A stretch of 64,000 nt of DNA from Ulvibacter algarum. Its GTDB lineage: Bacteria > Bacteroidota > Bacteroidia > Flavobacteriales > Flavobacteriaceae. Made by a program: the position numbers and the translations under genes. The first letter of the stretch is position 1, and each line of letters begins with the position of its first letter. Shown in pieces: positions 50,742-59,849 of this stretch. The notes under the pieces are model-generated. The model searched no databases. It was not told the origin of the DNA and worked only from the letters and a program-made list of their open reading frames with translations. The DNA is taken from positions 62,001 to 126,000 of the forward strand of contig CANLBJ010000007.1 in assembly GCA_947488905.1 (NCBI GenBank). The letters run 5' to 3'.

Positions 50742-51866
50742 ATGGAAAATTCAGATTTAAATGTTGAAAATCAATTTTCTATTGATGCTTTTGCAATCAT
50801 CCTAAGTGCTCTAAGAAAAAGAACCCGTTTAATCTTTATTGCACTTATTTTATTCTCTATAATAGGTATTATTGTGTCTAGTTTGATTAAGAAAGAATAC
50901 ACAGCTAATGCAACCATACTTCCTCAAGCAGATATTAGTAATAGTATTAGTAGTAGGTATAGTAGTATTGCAGTACTCGCAGGGTTAAACATTAGTGGGC
51001 AAGACGGAAGTAAGTTAACACCTAAATTATACCCAGTTTTTTTAGATAATCTTTATTTTCAACGTAAATTATATAATAAGACTATAAGGTTGAGTACTAT
51101 TTCAGACTCTATAAGTTATGGTGATTTTATGCTGAATTATTATGATGAAGGCTCTCTTGTTCGTTTTAAAAGTAACATTTTTGGGTTACCTTCAAAAATT
51201 ATTTCATTATTCAAGAATAAAAATAATAACTTATCGGTGATTGATACCGTTGGTGTTAACAGAAGAACAGTAAATGAAATATTTCAAGAAAAAATATTAA
51301 AAAAGCAGCTAAAAGTAATAATCAATGAAGAGCAAGGGGTTATGATAATAGAGGCTATAACCCATGATCCTTTATTGTCAGAACAATTAGTTAGACGTTG
51401 TGAGGAGGTTCTTCAAAAAACAATTATTGATGGAACTATTGAAAAGTCTAAAATTGAATTAGAATTTTTAGAAAAAAGACTTAAAGTTGCAAAGGAGGAT
51501 TACATTGCTAAGAGGAGTGCTTTAGGTAATTTTAGAGATAGAAATAAATTTGCACTTACTTCATACACAAAAAATATAGAAGAGCAATTGAATTCTGAAT
51601 ACCAGTTGACATTTAGCGTATACTCTCAAATTGCAACTCAAATTGAGAATGCAAAACTACAAATAGCAAAAGACACGCCTATATTCACTGTAATAAAACC
51701 CGCAGTGGTTCCTGTAGGTAGTTCATCTACTAGTAGTGCTGTTATCGTGTTAGGTGTGGCGTTTTCTGGTGTATTTGTTGTTATACTTATTATTCTATTC
51801 TTTGCCTTTAAGCCTTTTCTTATGGGTCTTCTGAAATCGAAAATGGAACCTGAAGATAAAGAATAG
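50742..51866 (+). CDS. polysaccharide chain-length determinant (Wzz/PCP family)
   Basis: A 374-residue inner-membrane protein with membrane segments near 32-52 and 337-360 and a large periplasmic part between them, including a coiled segment (KSKIELEFLEKRLKVAKEDY). The N-terminal KKEYTANATILPQ and the C-terminal proline-rich TPIFTVIKPAVVP are typical of polysaccharide co-polymerases. There is no cytoplasmic tyrosine kinase domain, unlike Wzc. It would bridge the Wza-like exporter and the Wzx/Wzy enzymes encoded next. Confidence 0.92.
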   Translation: MENSDLNVENQFSIDAFAIILSALRKRTRLIFIALILFSIIGIIVSSLIKKEYTANATILPQADISNSISSRYSSIAVLAGLNISGQDGSKLTPKLYPVFLDNLYFQRKLYNKTIRLSTISDSISYGDFMLNYYDEGSLVRFKSNIFGLPSKIISLFKNKNNNLSVIDTVGVNRRTVNEIFQEKILKKQLKVIINEEQGVMIIEAITHDPLLSEQLVRRCEEVLQKTIIDGTIEKSKIELEFLEKRLKVAKEDYIAKRSALGNFRDRNKFALTSYTKNIEEQLNSEYQLTFSVYSQIATQIENAKLQIAKDTPIFTVIKPAVVPVGSSSTSSAVIVLGVAFSGVFVVILIILFFAFKPFLMGLLKSKMEPEDKE

Positions 51867-51907
51867 TAAAGTATTGTAATTCCTTATTTCAATTAAAATC
51901 CTTTTTA

Positions 51908-53341
51908 ATGAATGCTTTAGAGAAATTATTGCAAAGAAGCTTGCTTTGGAGTATTATTCAAGTATTTGTTAAACGTATTTTTGATTTTTTTGTCAAACTA
52001 GTATTACTTAATTTATTATTTCCCAAAGACTTTGGGATAGTAAGTATGGCTGTGGCCTTTACTAGTATAATTTATGTTGTTTCAGATCTTGGTTTTAAAA
52101 ATGCTCTGATTCAAAAAAGGGATGATGAACTTGCGGATATACATTATCAATCTGTTTTCTGGTTTGGAATATTATGGGCGTTAATTGTTTATGCCTTTGT
52201 TTATTATTTAGGGAGTGATAAGTTTTCTAACTTTTATTCTGAGCCTTTACTAACTAAGATTATTCCAATTTTAACAGCCCCAATTCTTATTGATTCGTTG
52301 ACTATTGTCTTTAGAGTTAAATTGTTTAGGTTACTTCATTTTAAAAAAATAGCTATTATACAAGCAACGGCAACTATTCTGTCTGGATTTGTTACAGTGG
52401 TATTTGCCTTAAGTGGAGCCGGAATTTGGTCTCTTGTTTTGTATTTGGTGTTCCCTTACTTGTGTTCGTTACCATTATATTTATTATTAGCTAAATGGAA
52501 ACCTAAACTCATTTTCAGTTGGTCTCATTTGGTTGATATTTTGAGATCTAGTTTTTTTATTTGTCTAACGATTCTGATAATTATAATGTCTAGCACACTA
52601 GACGTTTTGTTTATAGGTAAGCTTACAGATGCTCACAGTTTAGGTATTTATAGTTTTGCTTTAATGTTTACTGTCTTGTTAAGTGTGCAAATAACAAGTA
52701 TGATAGATCGTGTTCTTTATCCTTTCTACAGTAAAGTTCAGCAAAATATGAATCTGATCAAAAGTTATTTTTTAAAAAGTTTGTTTTGCTACTCTGTAAT
52801 TTTGTACCCTATAATGCTTGGTCTTCTATTGTTTAGCTCGCCAATAATTAAACTGTTTTTTAATAAGAAATGGCTTGCAGCAGATTATTCAATAAAAATA
52901 TTAGCATTAGTGGTATTGGTAAAAATGTTGACACACGGGTCTACTTTAGTCTACAGAAGTTTGGGAAAGCCGAAATTAGAATTAAAAATATTAGCTTCAT
53001 CTCTAATTTTAACAACTCTTCCGGCTATATGTATTGGTAGTAGTTATGGTATACTAGGTGTTTCTGTAGGTATTTTAAGTGCTACAATAATAAACTCTTT
53101 TTTTTATTTTTATTTTCTCAATAAAATACTTTCTGTTTCACCTATTGATGTTTTTAAAAACTTAAAGGCTCCTTTGTTAGGTTTCATAATTAGTTTTTCA
53201 ATTATATTACCTACCTATTATTTTACAAAGATTAATTTCTTGTTTTTACTAATATCCTTATTTGTAATTTATGGTTATGTGATTTACTATTTTCATAAAA
53301 TAGTATTGAAAAAAATATCACATAGTCTTTTTCAACAATAA
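51908..53341 (+). CDS. polysaccharide flippase (Wzx/MOP-type)
   Basis: A 477-residue inner-membrane protein with 12-14 hydrophobic segments and few other features, matching the MOP superfamily flippases that move lipid-linked repeat units across the membrane. The N-terminal LLQRSLLWSIIQVFVKRIFDFFVKLVLLNLL-type start (motif: FPKDFGIVSMAVAF) is typical of the MviN/WzxC group. It stands between wzz and wzy homologues, in line with a Wzx/Wzy-dependent pathway. Confidence 0.92.
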   Translation: MNALEKLLQRSLLWSIIQVFVKRIFDFFVKLVLLNLLFPKDFGIVSMAVAFTSIIYVVSDLGFKNALIQKRDDELADIHYQSVFWFGILWALIVYAFVYYLGSDKFSNFYSEPLLTKIIPILTAPILIDSLTIVFRVKLFRLLHFKKIAIIQATATILSGFVTVVFALSGAGIWSLVLYLVFPYLCSLPLYLLLAKWKPKLIFSWSHLVDILRSSFFICLTILIIIMSSTLDVLFIGKLTDAHSLGIYSFALMFTVLLSVQITSMIDRVLYPFYSKVQQNMNLIKSYFLKSLFCYSVILYPIMLGLLLFSSPIIKLFFNKKWLAADYSIKILALVVLVKMLTHGSTLVYRSLGKPKLELKILASSLILTTLPAICIGSSYGILGVSVGILSATIINSFFYFYFLNKILSVSPIDVFKNLKAPLLGFIISFSIILPTYYFTKINFLFLLISLFVIYGYVIYYFHKIVLKKISHSLFQQ

Positions 53342-53401
53342 TACCTTTGTCAGTTGTCTGTTTTAAATAGTAACTCCACATAATTTTGATATCTTTAAAA
53401 C

Positions 53402-54637
53402 TTGGCAAAAGTCTTATATATTGCTTTTTTGGTTCTCTGCTTTATCTCGCGTACTATTTCAGTTCCGGGAGAATCACTTATTTGGTCTAGGATTACCTTA
53501 GCAGATATTATCGGAATATTTGCGTTAATAGTGACAATCCCAAAGTTTATACAGGCATTTAAGCGTTTAAAATCTATACCTCAAGTTTACTTTGTTGCAA
53601 TGATTTTAGTGCTAGGATTAGTTTTAACTTCATTTTTTTCACTCTATCCACTAACTACTGTAGTTGAAGTAGTAATTGTTTTCTACTTATTGTTACTTTC
53701 ACTAGGTATCTATTTGACATTTAAAGATTCACCAGTAACAGTGTTGTTTAACTATTTAATGCTTTCTGTTATTCTTTTTACGGGAATTGGTTTCTATGAT
53801 CTTGTTGCTGAGCAAATAGGTTTACATAGAATATTCCCTGTTGCTAAGTATCCGGGTGTACTAATAAGTGGTTTTAAAAATACAGGTCAGGCAGGGTCTT
53901 TTTATATGATTGTTTTTCTATTGCTTATTCCTCTACGCTTCTCAAAGTTAAATGCAATGCTATCTAAAAGGGAGCAGTGGATGCTTAATGTATCTTTATT
54001 TTGCTGTATTATTACATTTACCACATTAGGTAAATATTCTGTTATATATGGATTGCTTTTTGGCCTTTTACTGTTTATTATTTACGCTAGAAAGAAGAAT
54101 GTTGTAGTTTTTACAGTTTTTACTACGATTTTTATCTTTTGCTTTTTAAGTGTTTTAAAAGTAACGCTACCTTCCGCCTATCATAGAGTTACTTTTAAGT
54201 TTGAAAATAGAGTGGTTAATACAGAGCTAAATTCTAAAGGCAATGGTTTTATTGAAGATAATTTTACTGCCGCTTTTACTGCGTTTAATGAGAATCCATT
54301 TACAGGATGTGGTTTAGGGACTTTTCATTGCAAATATCACACACATGAGGTACATAGTACTTATTTAAAAATGTTAGGAGAAACTGGGTTAATAGGTTCT
54401 GTATTATATATCGTTTTTATGCTTTTCTTTTTGCGGCTGTTTCCAATCTCTTGGAAACAAGCTAAAAACCCATACACTCATTACTTACAGTTTTTACTTC
54501 CATTAGTTATAGGTGCTTTAGTAACTTGGATATACACCTATCATTTAAGAAAGAGGGAGTTTTGGATATTAGTAGCTGTCGTACTGATCATAGCTTACAA
54601 GCAAAAAGATTGTGATTTAAAGCAGCTAGAACTATAA
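53402..54637 (+). CDS. O-antigen polymerase/ligase family protein (Wzy/WaaL-like)
   Basis: A 411-residue inner-membrane protein with about ten hydrophobic segments. The periplasmic loop with NPFTGCGLGTFHCKYHTHEVHSTYLKMLGETG-like pattern (key part: EVHSTYLKMLGETGL) is the Wzy_C hallmark. By context it polymerises repeat units made by this locus, although ligase function is possible. I take the TTG at 53402 as start because no ATG occurs before residue 60 and the sequence MAKVLYIAFL begins there. A start further downstream would remove the first membrane segment. Confidence 0.85.
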   Translation: MAKVLYIAFLVLCFISRTISVPGESLIWSRITLADIIGIFALIVTIPKFIQAFKRLKSIPQVYFVAMILVLGLVLTSFFSLYPLTTVVEVVIVFYLLLLSLGIYLTFKDSPVTVLFNYLMLSVILFTGIGFYDLVAEQIGLHRIFPVAKYPGVLISGFKNTGQAGSFYMIVFLLLIPLRFSKLNAMLSKREQWMLNVSLFCCIITFTTLGKYSVIYGLLFGLLLFIIYARKKNVVVFTVFTTIFIFCFLSVLKVTLPSAYHRVTFKFENRVVNTELNSKGNGFIEDNFTAAFTAFNENPFTGCGLGTFHCKYHTHEVHSTYLKMLGETGLIGSVLYIVFMLFFLRLFPISWKQAKNPYTHYLQFLLPLVIGALVTWIYTYHLRKREFWILVAVVLIIAYKQKDCDLKQLEL

Positions 54638-54680
54638 ATTGCCTTTAAGAAGAACTTGACTTTGTTTTCTTTTATAATGG

Positions 54681-54703
54681 TATATTTGGTTTTTGTAATT
54701 TTG
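54681..54703 (+). promoter_or_regulatory. possible internal promoter before rfbB
   Basis: Two overlapping choices: TATATTTG (54681-54688) and TAATTTTG (54696-54703), both fitting TAnnTTTG. TTG sequences lie upstream at 54656-54664. The rfbB ATG is at 54726. Confidence 0.5.
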
Positions 54704-54725
54704 TATTAAAATAGTGTACCATCAA

Positions 54726-55781
54726 ATGATAATAAAAACGATTTTAATCACTGGAGGAGCTGGGTTTATAGGTTCTCATGTAGTCAAGTTGTTTGTTAAT
54801 AAATACCCTGAATATCATATTGTAAACTTAGATGCTTTAACTTATGCAGGAAATTTAGAAAACCTAAGTGAGATAGAAAGTTTAGTCAATTACACATTTG
54901 TAAAAGGTGACATCACCGATGAAACTTTTATAAGTAATCTATTTGATAAATTTAAATTTGATGACGTTATCCATCTTGCAGCAGAGAGTCATGTAGATAG
55001 ATCTATCTCAGACCCTTTAGCTTTTGCAAAAACAAATATCTTAGGCACCATGGTGTTGTTGCAGAACTTTAAAAGAATCTGGAGTGACAAATGGCAAGGA
55101 AAAAGATTTTATCATATAAGTACAGATGAAGTCTATGGTAGTCTTGGAGAAACGGGTTTGTTTACAGAAACAACATCTTATGACCCTAACTCACCATATT
55201 CTGCGTCAAAAGCTAGCTCAGATCATTTTGTGAGAGCCTATGGTGAGACTTATGGGATGCCATATGTAATAAGTAATTGTTCAAATAATTACGGACCTAA
55301 TCAATTTCCAGAAAAATTGATTCCACTTTTTATTAATAATATCATTAATAAAAAAAATCTACCTGTTTATGGTGATGGTAATTATACAAGAGACTGGTTG
55401 TATGTTTTAGATCATGCAAAGGCGATAGATTTAATATTTCAGAAAGGAAAAAACAGTGAAACATACAATGTGGGTGGTATCAATGAATGGAAGAATATAG
55501 ATCTTGTTAAGCTGCTCTGTGATCAAATGGATGAAAAACTGGGTAGAAATAAGCTAGAAAGTCAAGGACTTATCACTTTTGTAAAAGATAGACCTGGGCA
55601 CGACTTGCGGTACGCAATAGATGCATCAAAAATAAACAAAGAGTTAGGATGGGAGCCAAGTGTTACATTTAATGAAGGGCTTTCTAAAACCATTGACTGG
55701 TATTTAAACAATGAAAAATGGCTTAATCAAGTAACTTCTGGTGCTTATAAAGAGTATTATAACAAACAATACAAAAAATAA
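54726..55781 (+). CDS. rfbB: dTDP-glucose 4,6-dehydratase
   Basis: RfbB (RmlB) converts dTDP-glucose to dTDP-4-keto-6-deoxyglucose. The 351-residue SDR enzyme shows the NAD loop [40 protein letters not shown] and the catalytic pair YSASKA, followed by [18 protein letters not shown]. Start at the ATG at 54726 (a GTG at 54714 is possible). The next gene, rfbA, overlaps its stop by one base. The later enzymes of dTDP-rhamnose synthesis (rfbC, rfbD) are not in the window. Confidence 0.97.
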   Translation: MIIKTILITGGAGFIGSHVVKLFVNKYPEYHIVNLDALTYAGNLENLSEIESLVNYTFVKGDITDETFISNLFDKFKFDDVIHLAAESHVDRSISDPLAFAKTNILGTMVLLQNFKRIWSDKWQGKRFYHISTDEVYGSLGETGLFTETTSYDPNSPYSASKASSDHFVRAYGETYGMPYVISNCSNNYGPNQFPEKLIPLFINNIINKKNLPVYGDGNYTRDWLYVLDHAKAIDLIFQKGKNSETYNVGGINEWKNIDLVKLLCDQMDEKLGRNKLESQGLITFVKDRPGHDLRYAIDASKINKELGWEPSVTFNEGLSKTIDWYLNNEKWLNQVTSGAYKEYYNKQYKK

Positions 55782-56650
55782 TGAAAGGTATTATTCTAGC
55801 AGGTGGTTCTGGCACACGATTACATCCTTTAACTCAGGTAGTTTCAAAACAATTATTACCTGTTTATGACAAGCCTATGATATATTACCCGCTATCGGTT
55901 TTAATGTTAGCAGGTATAACAGAAATATTAATTATATCTACCCCTAGTGATCTTCCTAATTTTCAAAAACTTTTTGGAGACGGGTCACAATTAGGTCTTT
56001 CGCTCTCATATATTGAGCAACCCTCTCCAGATGGTTTAGCTCAAGCATTTATTCTTGGTAAAGAATTTATAGCACAAGACGATGTCTGTTTAATACTAGG
56101 AGACAATATATTTTACGGCGCTGGTTTACAGAGAATGCTTGAGGCAGCTGTGAAAACTGTTACAGAAGAAAATAAAGCCGTTGTTTTTGGGTATTATGTA
56201 GATGATCCAGAAAGATATGGTGTTGCTTCTTTTGATACCTTCGGAAATGTTATAGATATTGAAGAGAAGCCTAAAAATCCAAAAAGTAATTATGCTGTAG
56301 TTGGGCTGTATTTTTATCCTAACACTGTTGTTGATATAGCAAGTGAGGTGATTCCTTCTCATCGAGGTGAATTAGAGATTACAAGTGTTAATGCAGCTTA
56401 TTTAGATGACAAATCATTAAAGTTACAGCTTATGAGTCGTGGTTTTGCTTGGTTAGATACGGGTACGCATGAAGCCTTAACAGAGGCTACTGAGTTTGTC
56501 AAAACCATAGAAAAGCGGACTAGTTTAAAAATAGCTTGTATTGAAGAGATTGCTTATTATATGAAATATATAAATAAAGAACAGTTAACAGAACTCGCAA
56601 AGCCCCTAGGTAAAAGTAGTTACGGTTTATATTTAAAAAAAATAATTTAA
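55781..56650 (+). CDS. rfbA: glucose-1-phosphate thymidylyltransferase
   Basis: RfbA (RmlA) joins dTTP and glucose 1-phosphate to dTDP-glucose, the substrate of RfbB. The 289-residue protein has the nucleotidyl loop [36 protein letters not shown] and the C-terminal [10 protein letters not shown]. All match the family. The start codon overlaps the rfbB stop (TAATG), so the two proteins are made together. The donor glucose 1-phosphate can come from the mutase at 23126-24847. Confidence 0.98.
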   Translation: MKGIILAGGSGTRLHPLTQVVSKQLLPVYDKPMIYYPLSVLMLAGITEILIISTPSDLPNFQKLFGDGSQLGLSLSYIEQPSPDGLAQAFILGKEFIAQDDVCLILGDNIFYGAGLQRMLEAAVKTVTEENKAVVFGYYVDDPERYGVASFDTFGNVIDIEEKPKNPKSNYAVVGLYFYPNTVVDIASEVIPSHRGELEITSVNAAYLDDKSLKLQLMSRGFAWLDTGTHEALTEATEFVKTIEKRTSLKIACIEEIAYYMKYINKEQLTELAKPLGKSSYGLYLKKII

Positions 56651-56685
56651 ATTTATTAATGATTGTTTAATTTTTCTTTACGAAT

Positions 56686-56715
56686 TTGGATAAGGTGTAT
56701 AATAAATTATCTTTG
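56686..56715 (+). promoter_or_regulatory. promoter of the nonulosonic acid gene group
   Basis: TTG at 56686-56688, 19 bases, then TATCTTTG at 56708-56715. This is a very good consensus match. The leader to the ATG at 56839 would be about 115 bases and A+T-rich. Confidence 0.8.
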
Positions 56716-56838
56716 TGAAAAGAAGGTAATATATATTTTTAATAGATTTCATTAAAATGTACATAAATGGATTTTATTTAATAAAAAATAAATTTCATCT
56801 TTCTTAACCTTATAACATATTTAGTTGATAATTGGAAA

Positions 56839-58026
56839 ATGGATATTTTAAATCTTATTAGTAGAAAAGAAGAGTTGTTTAAAAAAGATATCTCTAAAAA
56901 TGAGCAAGAACTTAGAAATATAGTTTCTTCATCAACATTTTTAGTTTTGGGAGGTGCTGGCTCTATAGGTCAGGCGGTTACAAAAGAGATATTTAAGAGA
57001 AATCCAGAAAAATTACATATAGTTGATATAAGTGAAAACAATCTAGTTGAGCTTGTAAGGGACATTAGGAGTACATTTGGTTACATAGATGGAGATTTTA
57101 AAACGTTTGCTTTAGATATAGGTTCTATAGAATATGAAAGTTTTATAGCTCAGGATGGCAAGTATGATTATGTTTTAAATCTCTCTGCGTTAAAACATGT
57201 ACGTAGTGAAAAAGATCCTTTTACATTGATGAGAATGATTGATGTAAATATTTTTAATACAGACAAAACTATAGCGCAATCTATTGCAAAAGGCACAAAA
57301 AAATATTTTTGCGTATCTACCGATAAAGCTGCAAATCCTGTAAATATGATGGGTGCAAGTAAGCGTATCATGGAAATGTTTTTGATGCGAAGAAGTAAGG
57401 ATATTGTTATCTCTACTGCTCGTTTTGCTAATGTTGCTTTTTCAGATGGTTCTTTATTACATGGGTTTAATCAGAGAATTTTAAAAAAGCAACCCATTGT
57501 TGCCCCAAAAGACATAAAGAGGTATTTTGTAATACCTAAAGAAGCTGGAGAACTTTGTTTAATGTCTTGTATTTTTGGTGAAAATCAAGATGTTTTCTTT
57601 CCAAAATTAAGTGAGAAACTTGATCTGATTTCATTTGCTGATATTGCTGTAAAGTATTTGAAAAATTTAGGTTACGATCCATATCTTTGTGAAACAGAAC
57701 AGGAAGCTAGAGAATTGATGAAAACACTGCCTCAAGAAAAAAAATGGCCATGTTTATTTACAAATAGCGATACCACCGGAGAAAAAGATTTTGAAGAATT
57801 CTTTACAGATACAGAAACTATAGATGTTAGTAAATATCATAATCTTGGGGTCATAAAAAAAGACCTCGAGGTTGTTAATGAAAATCTTGACTTTTTTGAA
57901 AATCAAATCTTTGGGATGAAAGCAAAAAGAATGTGGGACAAAGAAGAGATTGTTAAATTGTTTCAGAAAATGATACCTAATTTTTTACATAAGGAAACAG
58001 GTAAGTATTTAGATGGTAAAATGTAA
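56839..58026 (+). CDS. UDP-sugar 4,6-dehydratase of the CapD/FlaA1-type SDR family
   Basis: A 395-residue soluble SDR enzyme, likely a UDP-N-acetylglucosamine 4,6-dehydratase. The NAD loop is GGAGSIG (38-44). The active site is STDKAANPVNMMGASK (160-175), with Met171 in place of the usual Tyr before Lys175, as in the CapD/FlaA1/PglF family. There are no membrane segments, unlike PglF/CapD. The 110-residue C-terminal extension is not known to me. By context it makes the 4-keto-6-deoxy sugar used by the next gene's aminotransferase in a legionaminic-type route. Confidence 0.88.
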   Translation: MDILNLISRKEELFKKDISKNEQELRNIVSSSTFLVLGGAGSIGQAVTKEIFKRNPEKLHIVDISENNLVELVRDIRSTFGYIDGDFKTFALDIGSIEYESFIAQDGKYDYVLNLSALKHVRSEKDPFTLMRMIDVNIFNTDKTIAQSIAKGTKKYFCVSTDKAANPVNMMGASKRIMEMFLMRRSKDIVISTARFANVAFSDGSLLHGFNQRILKKQPIVAPKDIKRYFVIPKEAGELCLMSCIFGENQDVFFPKLSEKLDLISFADIAVKYLKNLGYDPYLCETEQEARELMKTLPQEKKWPCLFTNSDTTGEKDFEEFFTDTETIDVSKYHNLGVIKKDLEVVNENLDFFENQIFGMKAKRMWDKEEIVKLFQKMIPNFLHKETGKYLDGKM

Positions 58027-58029
58027 ACG

Positions 58030-59175
58030 ATGGAAATAGATAAATCTATTATTGATATAGTTCGAAAATTATTCAATGAGCCAAAAAATTTTATTCCACT
58101 TCATGTACCAACTTTTAAGGGCAATGAGAAGGAGTATTTAAATGAATGTATAGATTCTACATTTGTATCAAGTGTAGGTAAATTTGTAGATGAATTTGAA
58201 AACGCATTAGTAGCTTATACAGGAGCAAAACACGCTATAGTTTGTGTAAATGGAACAAATGCTATTCATCTTGCATTAGAGGTTTTAAATGTTAAAGTAG
58301 ATGATGAAGTATTAACGCAGCCATTAACTTTTATTGCAACTACTAATGCCATAGTGTATGCAGGAGCAATACCAGTTTTTATTGATGTCGATAGAGATAC
58401 AATGGGCTTATCACCTAAGGCACTCGAGGTGTTTTTAAAAGCAAATACTGAACAAATAAACGGCGATTGTTTTAACAAGCATACAGGAAGAAGAATAAAA
58501 GCATGTTTACCAATGCACACCTTTGGTCACGCTTGTAGAATAGAAGAAATTATAGAGATCTGTAGTAAATACAACATTGAAGTTGCCGAAGATGCCGCCG
58601 AAGCAATGGGTTCTAGGTTAAATGGGCAACATTTAGGGACTTTTGGTAAAATAGGCGCAATAAGTTTCAATGGCAATAAAATTATGACTACTGGAGGCGG
58701 TGGTGTCATACTTACTAATGATACAGATTTAGCAATAAAAGTAAAACATCTTAGCACTCAAGCAAAAGTTCCACATGCTTGGGATTATGAGCATGATCAA
58801 ATAGGTTATAATTATAGAATGCCTAATCTTAATGCTGCCTTGGGTTTAGCTCAATTAAATCAATTAGATGGGTTTATTGAGAAAAAACGAAATCTTGCAA
58901 AAAAATATGAAGCCTATTTTAAAGAAAATGGGATTTCCTTTTTTGAAGAACGTGATATGGAAACATCTAATTTCTGGCTAAATGCTATTATACTTGATGA
59001 TGCAAAAAATAAGGATGCTGTTTTAAAGCAAACGAATGAACTGGGGGTGATGACAAGACCCATATGGAAATTGATGAATACAATGCCTATGTTTAAAGAA
59101 TCTCCAAAGGGAGATTTAAGTAATTCAGAGTGGCTAGTAGACCGTGTAGTTAATATACCAAGTAGTGTAATATAA
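58030..59175 (+). CDS. LegC-like PLP-dependent sugar aminotransferase
   Basis: This 381-residue DegT/DnrJ/EryC1-family enzyme transfers an amino group to the C4 keto group of a nucleotide sugar. The PLP lysine is Lys217 in FNGNKIMTTGGGG. Other family marks are CVNGTNAIHLAL, EDAAEAMGS and YNYRMPNLNAALGLAQL. It starts 3 bases after the dehydratase stop, so the two act in sequence; the product would be a 4-amino-4,6-dideoxy sugar. The LegC subgroup is my reading from length and context. Confidence 0.9.
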   Translation: MEIDKSIIDIVRKLFNEPKNFIPLHVPTFKGNEKEYLNECIDSTFVSSVGKFVDEFENALVAYTGAKHAIVCVNGTNAIHLALEVLNVKVDDEVLTQPLTFIATTNAIVYAGAIPVFIDVDRDTMGLSPKALEVFLKANTEQINGDCFNKHTGRRIKACLPMHTFGHACRIEEIIEICSKYNIEVAEDAAEAMGSRLNGQHLGTFGKIGAISFNGNKIMTTGGGGVILTNDTDLAIKVKHLSTQAKVPHAWDYEHDQIGYNYRMPNLNAALGLAQLNQLDGFIEKKRNLAKKYEAYFKENGISFFEERDMETSNFWLNAIILDDAKNKDAVLKQTNELGVMTRPIWKLMNTMPMFKESPKGDLSNSEWLVDRVVNIPSSVI

Positions 59176-59185
59176 TAAAATAGAT

Positions 59186-59770
59186 ATGCTAAAAAGTAAA
59201 TATTATACTGAAAACGATTTAAAAGATTTTGGCTTTAAAAGTATTGGAACAAATGTTTTAATTTCAAGTGACGTTCGCGTTTATGGTCAACAAAACATTT
59301 CAATAGGAAACAATGTAAGAATTGATGATTTTGCTGTTTTGTCAGCTGTTAATGGTTTTATAACCATAAAAAATAATGTTTTTATAGCAAGAGGATGTCA
59401 TTTAAGTGGTTTTTTTGGGATAATACTTGAAAATTTTTCTAGTATGGCGGCTAATACAATTATCTATAGTGCATCCGATGATTATTCAGGAGATTATTTA
59501 ACAGCCCAAGCAATACCTCAAGAATACACTGCCCATATAGGTGGGAAAGTAATTATAGGTAAACATGTAATTATTGGAGCAGGTACTATTATAATTGGTG
59601 AATGTACTATAGGCGAAGGATGCAGTATAGGGTCAATGTCTTTAATTGTTAAAGATTTACATGAGTGGAACGTTTATGCTGGAATCCCAGCAAAAATTAT
59701 TAAAGAAAGAAGTAGAAAATTACTTGAATTAGAAAAAAAACTACTTAAGGATAGACCTGAATTTGGTTAG
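59186..59770 (+). CDS. hexapeptide-repeat acyltransferase
   Basis: A 194-residue left-handed beta-helix acyltransferase. Hexapeptide repeats run from about 27 to 160 (ISIGNNVRIDDFAVLSA, GKHVIIGAGTIIIG, IGEGCSIGSMSLIV) and end in WNVYAGIPAKIIKERS, typical of O- or N-acetyltransferases. By position just after the aminotransferase it may acetylate the new 4-amino group (LegH-like role), but the sequence itself does not prove the acceptor. Confidence 0.85.
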   Translation: MLKSKYYTENDLKDFGFKSIGTNVLISSDVRVYGQQNISIGNNVRIDDFAVLSAVNGFITIKNNVFIARGCHLSGFFGIILENFSSMAANTIIYSASDDYSGDYLTAQAIPQEYTAHIGGKVIIGKHVIIGAGTIIIGECTIGEGCSIGSMSLIVKDLHEWNVYAGIPAKIIKERSRKLLELEKKLLKDRPEFG

Positions 59771-59790
59771 TTTTTTGTTACGTAGTATAA

Positions 59791-59798
59791 TAAGTTTG
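59791..59798 (+). promoter_or_regulatory. possible -7 element TAAGTTTG
   Basis: TAAGTTTG followed by C fits TAnnTTTGC in the 79-base gap before the glycosyltransferase gene. TTG sequences lie 13 and 25 bases upstream, not at the usual spacing. Confidence 0.4.
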
Positions 59799-59849
59799 CA
59801 ATTAACTAACAAAATTTGGTAACAAAATCCTGCAAAAAAGAATAAATAG

